A DNA stretch of 64,000 nt, taken from Brasilonema sennae CENA114 (GTDB lineage: Bacteria > Cyanobacteriota > Cyanobacteriia > Cyanobacteriales > Nostocaceae). The stretch's first letter is position 1; the number at the start of each line of letters is the position of its first letter. Positions 52,501 through 61,461 of this stretch are shown here, piece by piece. The stretch lies in contig NZ_CP030118.1 in the NCBI RefSeq assembly GCF_006968745.1, positions 4,957,943 through 5,021,942 of the forward strand, in the 5' to 3' direction. A program made the position numbers and the translations under genes. Below the pieces are notes generated by a model. It had not been told where the DNA came from and made no database searches. It saw only the letters and a program-made list of their open reading frames with translations.

Positions 52501-54175
52501 TTGTGAATGCAGTCTCAGCTTGTTGTTTTTGGTCAGTAACAGATTGCAGTTCTTTATTTGCATTATTTAGTTTTGAAGTAGCTAAATCTTGTTTTTTAAT
52601 AGCTTCACCTGCCGTTATCAATGCAGCTAACGCACCAATTATAGACAGCGCCAAAAAAACCGAAGCAACAATGCTAATACGAACCTGTCTCTTTGTCTTG
52701 CCTTCTGCTTCCGTCAAACGCTGATTAGCTTTTTTCTCTTTCTCCAAAGCTTTATTTTGTCTGACTTCTGCCTCCGCAACCTTTTGATTTAACTCTGCTT
52801 CTACACTCGTAGATAAAAATCTATAATCAACATCACTCAAACTTTTTCCACCAGCCCACACACGAGCAATTTCTAAATCTTCTCTCCGCAACAAACAGGA
52901 CTCATCCTGGTATCCACTCTCTTGCCAAGCCTTTAAATTATTAGTATAGGGACGTAATTTACCTAGTTCATTCTCAACCCAATTAATATCAAAGACATTC
53001 CCATAAATCTTGTTATAAACCCTTAATTTTGTCTGCTGTTCAACTACTACCCCTGTTAACCGTAACCTCATTTGTTCAGGGCTACCATTAATAGCAATCT
53101 CACTCTGCTGCAAAATTTGCTGATATAAACCCAACAATGCCACAGTAATTTGCTCGTTAACTAATATCCTATCCCGAATTGTTTTTAAATGTTCTTCTTT
53201 ATCCTGAGCTTCCCAATTTTCAATAATTCCACTTCTCACTACCCCTTCTACTAACTGTGTAATTAGGAACCTCTCCCCTAACCCCTCTCCGCTTCGGAGA
53301 GGGGAATTGTCAATTTTTTCGTTTCTTTGTTGTAGAGAATGAGAAACCATAAATTCAAAGCCTCTCTCCTCGTAGGAGAGAGGTTTGGAGAGAGGTTTTT
53401 TCAAAGTCACCTTTAACAAATTACAAACCTTCTGCGTCAATAAAGGTTGTCCCCCTGTCCAAGCCAAAACCTCTTGCATCAAAGCTTGCGGATTCTCTAC
53501 CTTCCCCTCAAACCCTTTTGTCAAAGGTGCCACTTCATCCAATTTAAACCCATAAAGTTGAATCGCTCTCCCAATATTAAACGGTGTTCTTTCCTCATCC
53601 TTAATTAAATCTGAAGGTGTAGCTACTCCGAACAACGCAAAATTCAACCGCTTATACTCATCTTTAAAAGAGCGTCTTTGATAACAGCTTCTAATTGAAG
53701 CAAAAAAATCATCAGCAGGAAAGTCTAAACGAAGGATACTATCAATTTCATCCAGAAAAATGACAATATTTTGATGAATATTTGGCAGCACCAACTCATC
53801 AAAAAGCTTTTCCAAACGTCGCAGCGGAGTAATTTCGATAGATTTGTCCCACCATACAGCCAAATCTTCTGGTTCAACAAAATTCAGTTCAGTTAATAAA
53901 CTATCAACAATACTCCCATACCACTGCTCAATGGTAATATCTTGACTACCCAATCCAGAAATATCAATCACAGCACAAGCAAAACCATCAGCTTGTAGCT
54001 GTTTCATCGTCCGCACCAACAAACTCGTTTTACCCATCTGCCGGGAGTTAAAAACATAACATAGCTCCCCTGCCTTTAGTGCATGATAAAGGTCATAATC
54101 TGCTTGCCTTGTTACATAGCTGGGAGCATCTGACTCTAAACTACCACCAACTTTATACTCGTAGTCTCCCGTCAT
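49502..54175 (-). CDS. STAND (AAA-like) NTPase with coiled coil and 18 WD40 repeats
   Basis: 1557 residues. The N-terminal STAND/AAA_35-like NTPase has a Walker-A-like NSRQMGKTS (43-51) and Walker B IVIFLDEID (138-146). Residues ~261-303 are a repeat-derived insert. One membrane-like segment (SIVASVFLALSIIGALAALI) is followed by a ~200-residue Gln/Lys/Ala coiled coil. The C-terminus carries 18 WD40 repeats, five of them (6-10) identical at protein level. Such proteins are proposed conflict or signalling switches in multicellular cyanobacteria (family knowledge). It diverges from an HTH-STAND gene at 54336 across 160 bases, suggesting joint control. Confidence 0.92.
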   Translation of the reverse strand: MTGDYEYKVGGSLESDAPSYVTRQADYDLYHALKAGELCYVFNSRQMGKTSLLVRTMKQLQADGFACAVIDISGLGSQDITIEQWYGSIVDSLLTELNFVEPEDLAVWWDKSIEITPLRRLEKLFDELVLPNIHQNIVIFLDEIDSILRLDFPADDFFASIRSCYQRRSFKDEYKRLNFALFGVATPSDLIKDEERTPFNIGRAIQLYGFKLDEVAPLTKGFEGKVENPQALMQEVLAWTGGQPLLTQKVCNLLKVTLKKPLSKPLSYEERGFEFMVSHSLQQRNEKIDNSPLRSGEGLGERFLITQLVEGVVRSGIIENWEAQDKEEHLKTIRDRILVNEQITVALLGLYQQILQQSEIAINGSPEQMRLRLTGVVVEQQTKLRVYNKIYGNVFDINWVENELGKLRPYTNNLKAWQESGYQDESCLLRREDLEIARVWAGGKSLSDVDYRFLSTSVEAELNQKVAEAEVRQNKALEKEKKANQRLTEAEGKTKRQVRISIVASVFLALSIIGALAALITAGEAIKKQDLATSKLNNANKELQSVTDQKQQAETAFTKAQANQKSANANLKKATEDVKKKEQDLLQKDQQLNIAKEKEKSANEAVGKAQGDRQQAQQQALLAQKQRQQAEQARQTAVDGLTLAKQQQDSARKQTGQAKKDREIALKQKEDAQQQRRKAQQLAQTAENQRKSAEAQRKNALTATRLEQVGVRTLRQFYVGRQIENLVEIMRAGKELKSLVKGKPSLADYPAYSPLFSLQEILLNIRERNQLEGHQSEVNSVAYSPDGKTLASASDDKTIKLWDVGTRKEITSLTGHQSNVNSVVFSPDGKTLASASWDKTIKLWDVGTRKEVASLTGQHSLIDSVVFSPDGKTLASGSSGNTIKLWNVGTRKEITSLTGHQSTVTSVVFSPDGKTLASASGDKTIKLWNMGTRKEVASLTGHQDTVKSVVFSPDGKTLASGSSDNTIKLWNVGTGKEIASLTGHQETVNSVVFSPDGKTLASGSSDNTIKLWNVGTGKEIASLTGHQETVNSVVFSPDGKTLASGSSDNTIKLWNVGTGKEIASLTGHQETVNSVVFSPDGKTLASGSSDNTIKLWNVGTGKEIASLTGHQETVNSVVFSPDGKTLASGSSDNTIKLWNVGTGKEIASLTGHQETVNSVVFSPDGKTLASGSSDNTIKLWNVGTGKEITSLTGHQIHVTSVVFSPDGKILASGSSDKFLFTSVGDNTINIQLWNVGTGKEITSLTGHQGEVRSVVFSPDGKTLASADLKTIKLWDVGTGKEIASLTGHEIDVNSVMFSPDGKTLVSVSDNKTIKLWDVGTGKEVVSLTGHQDSVSRVVFSPDGKTLASASLDKTIKLWNVGTGKEIISLTEHQGSVNSVMFSPNGKTLASASSDKTIKLWDVGTGKEIISLTGHQGEVYSVVFSPDGKILASSNWGTIKLWNVGTGKEIASLTGHQGYISVVFSPDGKTLASASGDKTVKLWNVGTGKEITSLTGHQGWVSSVVFSPNGKTLASGSLDKTIKLWSIDLDDLLAQGCNYLNDYLATRDKLRQEICPNK
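50634..51343. repeat. 126-bp tandem array encoding identical WD40 blades
   Basis: About 5.6 units with a 126-bp (42-codon) period; unit starts (TGATGTCCTGTTAGAG) at 50718, 50844, 50970, 51096 and 51222. I see no differences between units, so the expansion is recent or homogenised by recombination. Length variation between strains is expected. Confidence 0.92.
53267..53395. repeat. in-frame repeat insertion in the STAND ATPase
   Basis: Two hairpin blocks, CCCCTCTCC-GCTTC-GGAGAGGGG (53282-53304) and CCTCTCTCCT-CGT-AGGAGAGAGG (53361-53383), of the kind usually seen between cyanobacterial genes. Here 129 bases encode residues ~261-303 (PLSKPLSYEERG...SPLRSGEGLGER) without breaking the frame. Confidence 0.8.
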
Positions 54176-54335
54176 AACTTTGTTTCTATAGGGATAAAAA
54201 TTACATCGATACCTATCTTGAGTTTAACTTCCGGAATATTTAGTTCTTATTGTGTTGCTATTGAGTTGTTCTTTACTTTACCAAACAAATACTTATCCTG
54301 TAAGCTAAACTTGGTAGTTTATTTGTTACTCAGCT

Positions 54336-55730
54336 ATGCCGCGTGGAATCCGAGTAAAGACAGAGTGTATTCCCCTAGTCAAGCAAAGAAAGTTACAAAA
54401 AGGTTTTGTCCGTCAAATCGATTTAGCTGAGAGAGTAGGTCGTAGTCAATCAGTAATTAACTTTTTCCTCAACGGTAGGACAGTTGAATACCTCAACTTC
54501 TACGAACTTTGCGAGGTATTAGGTTTTGAAGTTAACGAAATTGCCGATTTTGAAGCACTGGCAAGTGTAAATACACCAAAAACACAAAAAATAAATAGTT
54601 CCTCTTCTGACTCTTCTTTTTTACCTTCCCCCGTTGCGACTCCCAACTCCCCATCTTTAACTCTCGACCTAGAATATCCAGAAGGAGAAGTGCCATTAGA
54701 TTCTCCCTTTTATATAGAACGTCTGCCCATTGAGCAACGTTGTTATGCGGAAATCAAAAAACCTGGTTCTCTAATTCGCATCAAAGCACCGCAGCACATG
54801 GGTAAATCTTCACTTCTCGCGCGGATTCTCCAACAAGCAGAAAACCAAGGTAATAAAGTAGTAAGCATCGATTTTCAGATAGCGGACGAGGAGTTTTTCT
54901 CAGACTTAAATAAATTTCTGCGGTGGTTTTGCGATACTGTCACCGAAGCATTAGCAGGAAATGACCGAGAATTGCTAGAAAAATTGCTGCAACAACTTGA
55001 TGAGCATTGGAAATCTGGACAGCGCTTTGGTTACATGAAGTCTTGTAAAAATTACTTTGAGCGCTATTTATTCCCAGAAATCAACCAACCGCTGGTTTTA
55101 GGGTTAGAAAAAGTTGATAGATTATTTGAATATCCCAAAATCTACAAAGATTTTTTTGGATTGTTGCGTGCTGTCCATGAAGAAGCTAAACGTCGAGATA
55201 TTTGGAAGCAATTAAGATTAGCGATCGCATATTCTACCGATGCTTATGTACCAGTTGATATTAACCAATCACCATTTAACGTTGGTTTAGCGTTGGAGTT
55301 ACCAGAATTTACCCACGAGCAAGTAAAAGATTTAGCCCAACGTCATCAACTAAATTGGCACGATACAGAAATAAATAACTTGACACAATTAGTGGGAGGA
55401 CACCCTTTTTTGGTACGTTTAGCTCTATTTAAAATAGCTAACGGAGAGATAAATTTAGCTAACTTCTTGCAAACAGCGCCAACAGCAGCAGGTATTTATC
55501 GTCAGCATCTGCAACGGCAAGAATATATTTTGCAGCAACAGCCAGAATTAGGGAAAGCAATGCAAGACATTGTTGCAAACGACCATCCTGTAATTTTAAC
55601 AACAGAAATCAGGTTTAAATTATATAGTCTAGGATTGGTTACATTACAAAATGATCAAGTTATACCAAGATGTGAGCTATACCGTCAATATTTCTGTACT
55701 TTAATAAAAGACAATCAGAAAACAATATAA
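54336..55730 (+). CDS. HTH plus STAND/AAA_35-like NTPase
   Basis: 464 residues. The N-terminal ~70 residues look like a helix-turn-helix (FVRQIDLAERVGRSQSVINF). A low-complexity Ser/Pro linker is followed by a STAND-like NTPase: LDLEYPEGEVPLDSPFYIER, Walker A APQHMGKSSLLARI, and a Walker-B-like LVLGLEKVDRLFEYP in which the expected D-E reads E-K. No WD40 repeats. Family members have been seen as fused or partner units of cyanobacterial STAND systems. It is divergent from the STAND-WD40 gene and could be its DNA-binding regulator or a paralogous switch. Confidence 0.8.
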   Translation: MPRGIRVKTECIPLVKQRKLQKGFVRQIDLAERVGRSQSVINFFLNGRTVEYLNFYELCEVLGFEVNEIADFEALASVNTPKTQKINSSSSDSSFLPSPVATPNSPSLTLDLEYPEGEVPLDSPFYIERLPIEQRCYAEIKKPGSLIRIKAPQHMGKSSLLARILQQAENQGNKVVSIDFQIADEEFFSDLNKFLRWFCDTVTEALAGNDRELLEKLLQQLDEHWKSGQRFGYMKSCKNYFERYLFPEINQPLVLGLEKVDRLFEYPKIYKDFFGLLRAVHEEAKRRDIWKQLRLAIAYSTDAYVPVDINQSPFNVGLALELPEFTHEQVKDLAQRHQLNWHDTEINNLTQLVGGHPFLVRLALFKIANGEINLANFLQTAPTAAGIYRQHLQRQEYILQQQPELGKAMQDIVANDHPVILTTEIRFKLYSLGLVTLQNDQVIPRCELYRQYFCTLIKDNQKTI

Positions 55731-55812
55731 CTCAAATTAACTCAATAACATCTCCAGTCTTAACTCAAGTCGCCACAGTGTTTGATGAGAATATCGAATT
55801 CAACAAACACCA

Positions 55813-56277
55813 ATGTTAAATAAAACACTCAAAACCAAAGCACTTGCAACACTCGCTGCTATTTCGGCTACCTGTTTCCTTGCACCTACCGCAGTCCGTG
55901 CTGATAATAGCCAATATGTTAATGATATTCGTAGCCAACTAATACGAGCAGCAAGATCTGCTGGTTTCCACAATTTGACTTTAACTCATGAACCTGTTGT
56001 CGATTCACTCGCCCACGGTCGTTCTCATAATATTACAATTAATCTGCGTGCAGGTACACCATACGCCATAATTGGAGTGTGCGACAGAGATTGTCGAGAT
56101 TTAGATATTGGACTTTATGATAGTGCTGGAAATCTAATTGCTTCTGATTCGGACAATGATGATACTCCTGCCATTGGTATAAATCCGAACTATAGTGGAG
56201 CCTATCGAATTCGGGTTAATATGGCTAGTTGCAGTGATAATCCTTGTTACTACGGTGTTGGTGCATTTGGTCGATAG
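55813..56277 (+). CDS. small exported PPC-like protein
   Basis: 154 residues with a signal peptide (cleavage near VRA-DNS). The mature part is a beta-sandwich-like stretch with DIGLYDSAGNLIASDSDNDD and GAYRIRVNMASCSDNPCYYG, matching a cyanobacterial exported family related to pre-peptidase C-terminal domains. It probably works in the periplasm or outside the cell; the Asp-rich loop may bind calcium. Same strand as the HTH-STAND gene, 82 bases downstream. Confidence 0.75.
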   Translation: MLNKTLKTKALATLAAISATCFLAPTAVRADNSQYVNDIRSQLIRAARSAGFHNLTLTHEPVVDSLAHGRSHNITINLRAGTPYAIIGVCDRDCRDLDIGLYDSAGNLIASDSDNDDTPAIGINPNYSGAYRIRVNMASCSDNPCYYGVGAFGR

Positions 56278-56360
56278 AACCAAATTATTGACATCAACTT
56301 TATCAGATTTCAGACGTTGCTGAATCACGATATGAACTATGCGATCGCCTAAAAAAGCAC

Positions 56361-56400
56361 AAATAAAAAAGAAGGCAACAAAGATATTACCTTCTTCCTT
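56361..56400 (-). terminator. leuS rho-independent terminator
   Basis: On the minus strand, stem AAGAAGGTAA / TTGCCTTCTT (one G-U pair) with an 8-base loop, then TTTTTTATTT. It lies about 35 bases past the leuS stop. Confidence 0.75.
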
Positions 56401-56429
56401 TTCTTCATTTCGTCAATGAGAAAAACCCT

Positions 56430-59003
56430 TTAACCAAGGACAAAATTTACTAACTTTCCTGGCACCACAATCACCTTTTTAATTTCCTTACCCTCAAGAA
56501 AACGCTGGACAATTTCTGACTCACGAGCATACTTTTCCAACTCTGCTTTATCTGCTTGTGCCGGAACTTGAAGATCTGCACGCTTTTTGCCGTTAACTTG
56601 AATCACCAAAGTTATTTCATCAGCAACTAAGGCAGATTCATCATACTTGATCCAAGCTTGTTTGTGGACTGATTCGTTATGACCCAATTGCTGCCACAAT
56701 TCTTCAGAAATGTGAGGTGCAAAAGGTGCCAGCAACACCACCAAAGTCTCAATACCTTCTGCATAAATCGGTGACTCTTTGCAGCTAGCGTCAGCCAAAG
56801 CGTTACTCAATTTCATCAATTCTGATACCGCCGTATTGAATTGATATTCACCTTCCATATCTTCCGTAGCTTCTTTGATAGCAATGTGAATTGCCCGCCG
56901 CAAGTCTTTTTCTGCTTTACTCAATTGAGTTTGCCGATTGCTAACTTTTCTAGACTGGGGGGTAAAATCAGTAACCAATCGCCAAACCCTGTTCAAGAAG
57001 CGGAATTGTCCTTCCACATCAGCTTCATCCCATTCCAAGTCTTTTTCTGGGGGCGCTTTGAACAAGATGAACATCCGGGCAGTGTCCACACCATATTTGC
57101 TGATAACTTCTTCTGGTGCGACACCGTTGCCCTTAGACTTAGACATGGTGGCGTAAAGGCGTTGCAATAATTCACCTGTTTGCGGATCGCGAGGGTCATT
57201 TGGATTACTAACAAGATAGGAAGGAATCCATTTATCTTTTCCAGACTTGTTAGGATTTAAATAAGTTAAACCCTGCACCATGCCTTGAGTCAACAGGCGT
57301 TGGAAAGGTTCATCAAAATTCAACAAACCTCTGTCTCGCAATACTTTTGTAAAGAACCGCGAATACAACAAGTGCAAAATCGCGTGTTCAATACCACCTA
57401 CATATTGATCCACTGGCATCCAGTCATTTGTCTTCGCGGAATCAAAAACCTGTTGCTCATTTTTAGCATCGGTAAAGCGCAAGAAGTACCACGAGGAATC
57501 AATAAAGGTATCCATCGTGTCAGTTTCCCGCTTTGCCGGAGTACCACAAGTTGGGCAAGGCACATTCACCCAATTTTCCAATTTAGCCAAGGGTGAAGGT
57601 CCGCGTCCAGAAAATTCAACATTTTCTGGCAACTGCACTGGCAAATCTTCTTCAGGAACTGGTACTGTGCCACAGTTCGGACAGTGAATCACTGGGATGG
57701 GTGCGCCCCAGTATCTTTGCCGTGAAATCAACCAATCCCGCAAGCGATACTGTACGCGTGCTTTGCCAAAACTTTGTTTTTCAGCGTATTCCACGATCGC
57801 ACTCTTAGCATCTGTGGAAGCCATGCCATCAAATTGACCGGAATTAACCACAATTCCTGGTTCTGTATATGCCGCTTGTGGAGTAGAATCCTTATCTGCT
57901 TCTGCCTGTGGTACAATCACCACTTTAATAGGCAGATTCTGTTCCTTGGCAAACTTAAAATCTCGTGCGTCGTGTGCGGGAACGCCCATCACTGCGCCCG
58001 TACCGTACTCGTACAACACGTAATCAGCAATCCAGATAGGAATTTCTTCTCCAGTAAACGGGTTTATTGCTTTACCCCCAGTGGGAATTCCGCGCTTGGG
58101 TTTATCTTCAGCGGTGCGTTCCAACTCGCTTTGATTGGAAACCTCTTGAATAAAAGCTTCTACTTCTGCTTCTCGTTCTTGTGTAGCGACGCGCTTTGTC
58201 AAAGGATGTTCTGGCGCTAACACAACGTAGCTAACGCCAAAAACTGTATCTGGACGTGTGGTATACACGCCGATTTTTTCTTCCATCCCAACAATGGGAA
58301 ATTCCAAGTAAGCCCCTGTGGATTTACCAATCCAGTTTGCCTGCATCAACTTGACGCGTTCTGGCCAACCTGGTAATTTGTTGAGGTCATTCAACAATTC
58401 TTCAGCGTAGTCAGTAATTTTTAAAAACCACTGCCGCAAGAGTTTGCGTTCAACTTTGGCACCACTACGCCAGGAACGTCCTTCGCCGTCAACTTGCTCA
58501 TTTGCCACGACAGTTTGGTCAATTGGGTCCCAGTTTACAGCAGCTTCTTTTTGGTAAGCCAACCCCGCTTTTAAAAATTGCAAGAAAATCCATTGCGTCC
58601 ACTTATAATAATCAGGCGAACACGTGGCAAGTTCGCAATCCCAATCAATGGACAAGCCAAGACGCTTTAATTGTTGCTGCATCTGAGCCATATTTTCATA
58701 CGTCCACTTCGCCGGCGGTATTCCTCTATCAATCGCGGCGTTTTCTGCTGGTAAGCCAAAAGCATCCCAACCCATAGGATGTAGTACCCGATAACCTTGC
58801 ATCCGTTTGAGGCGAGCAATTACATCAGTAATCGTATAATTACGGACGTGACCCATGTGCAGGCTGCCCGAAGGATAAGGGAACATGGACAACGCGTAGT
58901 ATTTTGGCTTATTGCTATCTGTAATAGTTTTATCTAAGCCTTGTTCAGTCCATGTTTTTTGCCATTTTTCCTCAATTGCTGCTGGGTTATATCGGGACTC
59001 CAC
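56430..59003 (-). CDS. leuS: leucyl-tRNA synthetase
   Basis: 857 residues, a standard bacterial LeuRS. The HIGH motif is HMGH in FPYPSGSLHMGHVRNY; the KMSKS loop is MSKSKGN. The CP1 editing domain includes a conserved TTRPDT, and the zinc-like CPNCG...CPTCG is present. The C-terminal domain ends KKVIVVPGKLVNFV. It charges tRNA-Leu in the cytosol. Divergent from a P-loop kinase gene; a good terminator follows. Confidence 0.97.
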   Translation of the reverse strand: MESRYNPAAIEEKWQKTWTEQGLDKTITDSNKPKYYALSMFPYPSGSLHMGHVRNYTITDVIARLKRMQGYRVLHPMGWDAFGLPAENAAIDRGIPPAKWTYENMAQMQQQLKRLGLSIDWDCELATCSPDYYKWTQWIFLQFLKAGLAYQKEAAVNWDPIDQTVVANEQVDGEGRSWRSGAKVERKLLRQWFLKITDYAEELLNDLNKLPGWPERVKLMQANWIGKSTGAYLEFPIVGMEEKIGVYTTRPDTVFGVSYVVLAPEHPLTKRVATQEREAEVEAFIQEVSNQSELERTAEDKPKRGIPTGGKAINPFTGEEIPIWIADYVLYEYGTGAVMGVPAHDARDFKFAKEQNLPIKVVIVPQAEADKDSTPQAAYTEPGIVVNSGQFDGMASTDAKSAIVEYAEKQSFGKARVQYRLRDWLISRQRYWGAPIPVIHCPNCGTVPVPEEDLPVQLPENVEFSGRGPSPLAKLENWVNVPCPTCGTPAKRETDTMDTFIDSSWYFLRFTDAKNEQQVFDSAKTNDWMPVDQYVGGIEHAILHLLYSRFFTKVLRDRGLLNFDEPFQRLLTQGMVQGLTYLNPNKSGKDKWIPSYLVSNPNDPRDPQTGELLQRLYATMSKSKGNGVAPEEVISKYGVDTARMFILFKAPPEKDLEWDEADVEGQFRFLNRVWRLVTDFTPQSRKVSNRQTQLSKAEKDLRRAIHIAIKEATEDMEGEYQFNTAVSELMKLSNALADASCKESPIYAEGIETLVVLLAPFAPHISEELWQQLGHNESVHKQAWIKYDESALVADEITLVIQVNGKKRADLQVPAQADKAELEKYARESEIVQRFLEGKEIKKVIVVPGKLVNFVLG

Positions 59004-59144
59004 AACGAGAACTCCTAACTGAATTTAATAGTCGCTTCTGTTTCGCTATTGTGGCATACTCTAGAGTTACCGTGACGGCACTGCGATCCGCGCATATTAA
59101 AGCGATGGTGTTGGCAGCGGTTCTGTGGCTGACAATAGAAGAAC

Positions 59145-59732
59145 ATGAAATCAGACATCATTCTCATTGGTCCGATTGGTACTGGCAAAACTACGATTGG
59201 GGCGCTTCTAGCTCACAGGCTCAGTCTTCCACAATACTCGATGGATGAGCGACGGTGGGACTACTACAAAGCGATCGGCTATGACGAGGAACTAGCAAAG
59301 CATAAACGAGAAACTGAGGGGTTCTGGGGAGTCTACCAGTATTGGAAGCCATTTGAAGCCTATGCTGTTGAAAGGCTGCTATCCGAACATAACCAATGCA
59401 TCATTGATTTTGGGGCTGGTCATTCCGTGTATGAGGACGCTGTTTTATTCCAACGAGTTCAGCAAGCTCTAGCACCGTATCCTAATGTTGTTCTTTTACT
59501 TCGATCACCCAACGAATATGAGTCGGTGCAGATCCTTAATGAGCGCAATAAGTATGTGCCAGATGATAAACCAAACATCAACGAACACTTCATCAGACAC
59601 GCCTCAAACTATGAGCTTGCGAAGTTCACGCTATACACCAAAGGCAAGACACCAGAAGAAACTTGCAGCGAGATTCTCAACTTGATAAAGGGTAAGTCCT
59701 TGTATGGTTGGAACCATTCAACCAGTTGTTAA
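59145..59732 (+). CDS. shikimate-kinase-like P-loop kinase
   Basis: 195 residues. Walker A GPIGTGKTTIG lies at residues 9-19, then MDERRWDYYKAIGYDE, where shikimate kinases bind substrate, and a lid-like NERNKYVPDDKP. It lacks some shikimate kinase signatures (no GGG motif), so the substrate is open. The true aroK is presumably elsewhere. Convergent with the NERD gene, with one base between the stops. Confidence 0.7.
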   Translation: MKSDIILIGPIGTGKTTIGALLAHRLSLPQYSMDERRWDYYKAIGYDEELAKHKRETEGFWGVYQYWKPFEAYAVERLLSEHNQCIIDFGAGHSVYEDAVLFQRVQQALAPYPNVVLLLRSPNEYESVQILNERNKYVPDDKPNINEHFIRHASNYELAKFTLYTKGKTPEETCSEILNLIKGKSLYGWNHSTSC

Positions 59733-59733
59733 A

Positions 59734-60219
59734 CTAGCTATATTTTGTCAATTTCTTTGGTGCTGACGTCAATAAACTTAATAAATTTACTGCATTAACT
59801 ACATATACACCATTAATTTGCTTGTTCTGCTTGATTTTCTCTAGATTTGCCTGTGTAAAACAAATGATTGGTTGCACAAAACTCACGCGCTTCATATCTT
59901 TTAAAGCACTTGCCTGACCCTTAACTGCTTGTAACAAGTTTTTCCCGTAAAAATCATGAACCTGCTTGCCGTAGCGTCGCTTCAGCATAGCACCATCAAA
60001 AAATATTCTGCCTTTGTTACTTTTGACATCTATTACAAAATAATTGCTTTTAGGGGAACACAAAAATACATCCGCATCACCCCAGCGCTTAAGCGGAACA
60101 TTGTATTCAATTATCCAGCCTTGGCGTTCCAGAGGTTTTAACAGTCGCGCTACCTCTTCTTCTGCTCCATAAAACTTATACATTGCTGAACAATGCGGTT
60201 TATTTCTCGCTTCAGCCAA
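59734..60219 (-). CDS. NERD-like nuclease-domain protein, 5' end abutting a TnpB gene
   Basis: 161 residues as drawn, or 149 from the ATG at 60183 (MYKFYGAEEE). The core WGDADVFLCSPKSNYFVIDV-KS matches the PD-(D/E)xK-like NERD fold (D...xDxK). The first ~12 residues run to within 10 bases of the TnpB stop, so they may come from the insertion sequence end, and the original N-terminus may be lost. NERD proteins are thought to be nucleases; role unknown. Confidence 0.65.
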   Translation of the reverse strand: MAEARNKPHCSAMYKFYGAEEEVARLLKPLERQGWIIEYNVPLKRWGDADVFLCSPKSNYFVIDVKSNKGRIFFDGAMLKRRYGKQVHDFYGKNLLQAVKGQASALKDMKRVSFVQPIICFTQANLEKIKQNKQINGVYVVNAVNLLSLLTSAPKKLTKYS

Positions 60220-60228
60220 GGTAGTCGG

Positions 60229-61410
60229 CTACTTCTTGTCTACGAGCGTCACTTCCGGTTGAGCCAACCGTACAAAATCCAATGGTGCGTTCAACAAGTT
60301 ATAAGCCGCATTCAAATCCCTATCCATCGTTATTGTGTGAGCCAAGCACGATCTATCTTGACACTGATAAACTCGGTCAGAAAGTTTCAGATTATCGTGC
60401 TTGTTCCCGCAGATTGAGCATAGTTTTGACGATGGATACCACCTGTCAACTAACTCTACCTTGGTTCCGAAAAATTCAGACTTGTAGATTAGTTGACGAC
60501 GGAATTCGTAAAATCCTAAATCAGAAATTGCTGACGAAAGTTTTCTATTAGCCAGCATTCCTGAAACGTTTAGGTCTTCTATCCGAATCCGGTAAAACTT
60601 ACAGCTTATATCTGTTGTCGTCTTATGCAGAAAATCTTGGCGTTGATTGGCGATTCGAGCGTGTTTCTTGGCAATAGAGTTATAAAACTTCTTTGCTCTA
60701 TTCGACTGTTTTATTCCTTGGCGACGGTTGCCAGATTGCTTATTTCGATTTCGCCACTGTGCCTTGGCTAGCTTGGTTTTCGCTCTTTTATAAGGCTTGG
60801 GGGCTTCAATTTGGAAACCATCACTGAGGGTGCAAAAACATTTCACGCCTAAATCAATTCCTACCGCTTCTTGTGGGTGATAAGTTGGCGGTATTCTATC
60901 AGCATCTACTGCAAAAGATACGTACCATTTATCAGCTTGGCGACTGATAGTAAAAGTTTGCGTGCAGTACGAACACGGGTTCGCTTCTTTGAGACGAAAA
61001 GTCCCTAAAGTCGGAATCTTTATCTTTTTGCCAAACAAGATTAAAACCTTGCCATTGCTGTCGTAAACAGTAAACGAATCTCCATTCTTCTTCGATTTCA
61101 AGACAGGTTTACCAGATAACCCTTTAGCCCATCTTTGGTAAGCCTGTCCTAAATCCATAAAAGCTCGTTGATAAACCTTGGACGATAGCTCGTTCATCCA
61201 TTGATTTTCTGGTTGCTTTTTGGTGTAGTTGGTGAATACTTTCTTTATTTCGTTTATCTGTTTAGTGATACTTCCTTTTACTCCAGCAGAGTGCAAACCC
61301 TGTGTCAGTGCCAAGCCGTAGTTATAAACAAAACGTGCATAACCAGAATGTTTACGCATCAAAGTTTGCTCTTTATTATTTAGTTTTAGCTCTACTTTGA
61401 TGGCGTACAT
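60229..61410 (-). CDS. tnpB: IS605/IS1341-type TnpB, RNA-guided nuclease family
   Basis: 393 residues. RuvC catalytic residues are visible: D186 (GIDLGVK), E278 (RIEDLNV) and D365 (MDRDLNAAYNLL). The zinc finger is C331-C334-C350-C355. The N-terminus (YAIKVELKLNNKEQTLMRKH) is typical. All catalytic residues are intact. No TnpA transposase is next to it. TnpB proteins use an RNA from the element's right end as guide; that end would lie at or past 60229, where the NERD gene begins. Confidence 0.94.
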   Translation of the reverse strand: MYAIKVELKLNNKEQTLMRKHSGYARFVYNYGLALTQGLHSAGVKGSITKQINEIKKVFTNYTKKQPENQWMNELSSKVYQRAFMDLGQAYQRWAKGLSGKPVLKSKKNGDSFTVYDSNGKVLILFGKKIKIPTLGTFRLKEANPCSYCTQTFTISRQADKWYVSFAVDADRIPPTYHPQEAVGIDLGVKCFCTLSDGFQIEAPKPYKRAKTKLAKAQWRNRNKQSGNRRQGIKQSNRAKKFYNSIAKKHARIANQRQDFLHKTTTDISCKFYRIRIEDLNVSGMLANRKLSSAISDLGFYEFRRQLIYKSEFFGTKVELVDRWYPSSKLCSICGNKHDNLKLSDRVYQCQDRSCLAHTITMDRDLNAAYNLLNAPLDFVRLAQPEVTLVDKK

Positions 61411-61461
61411 TGCAGATTATATTTTTGTTTTATACGATTATTGTACGTATAATTGCACGGC

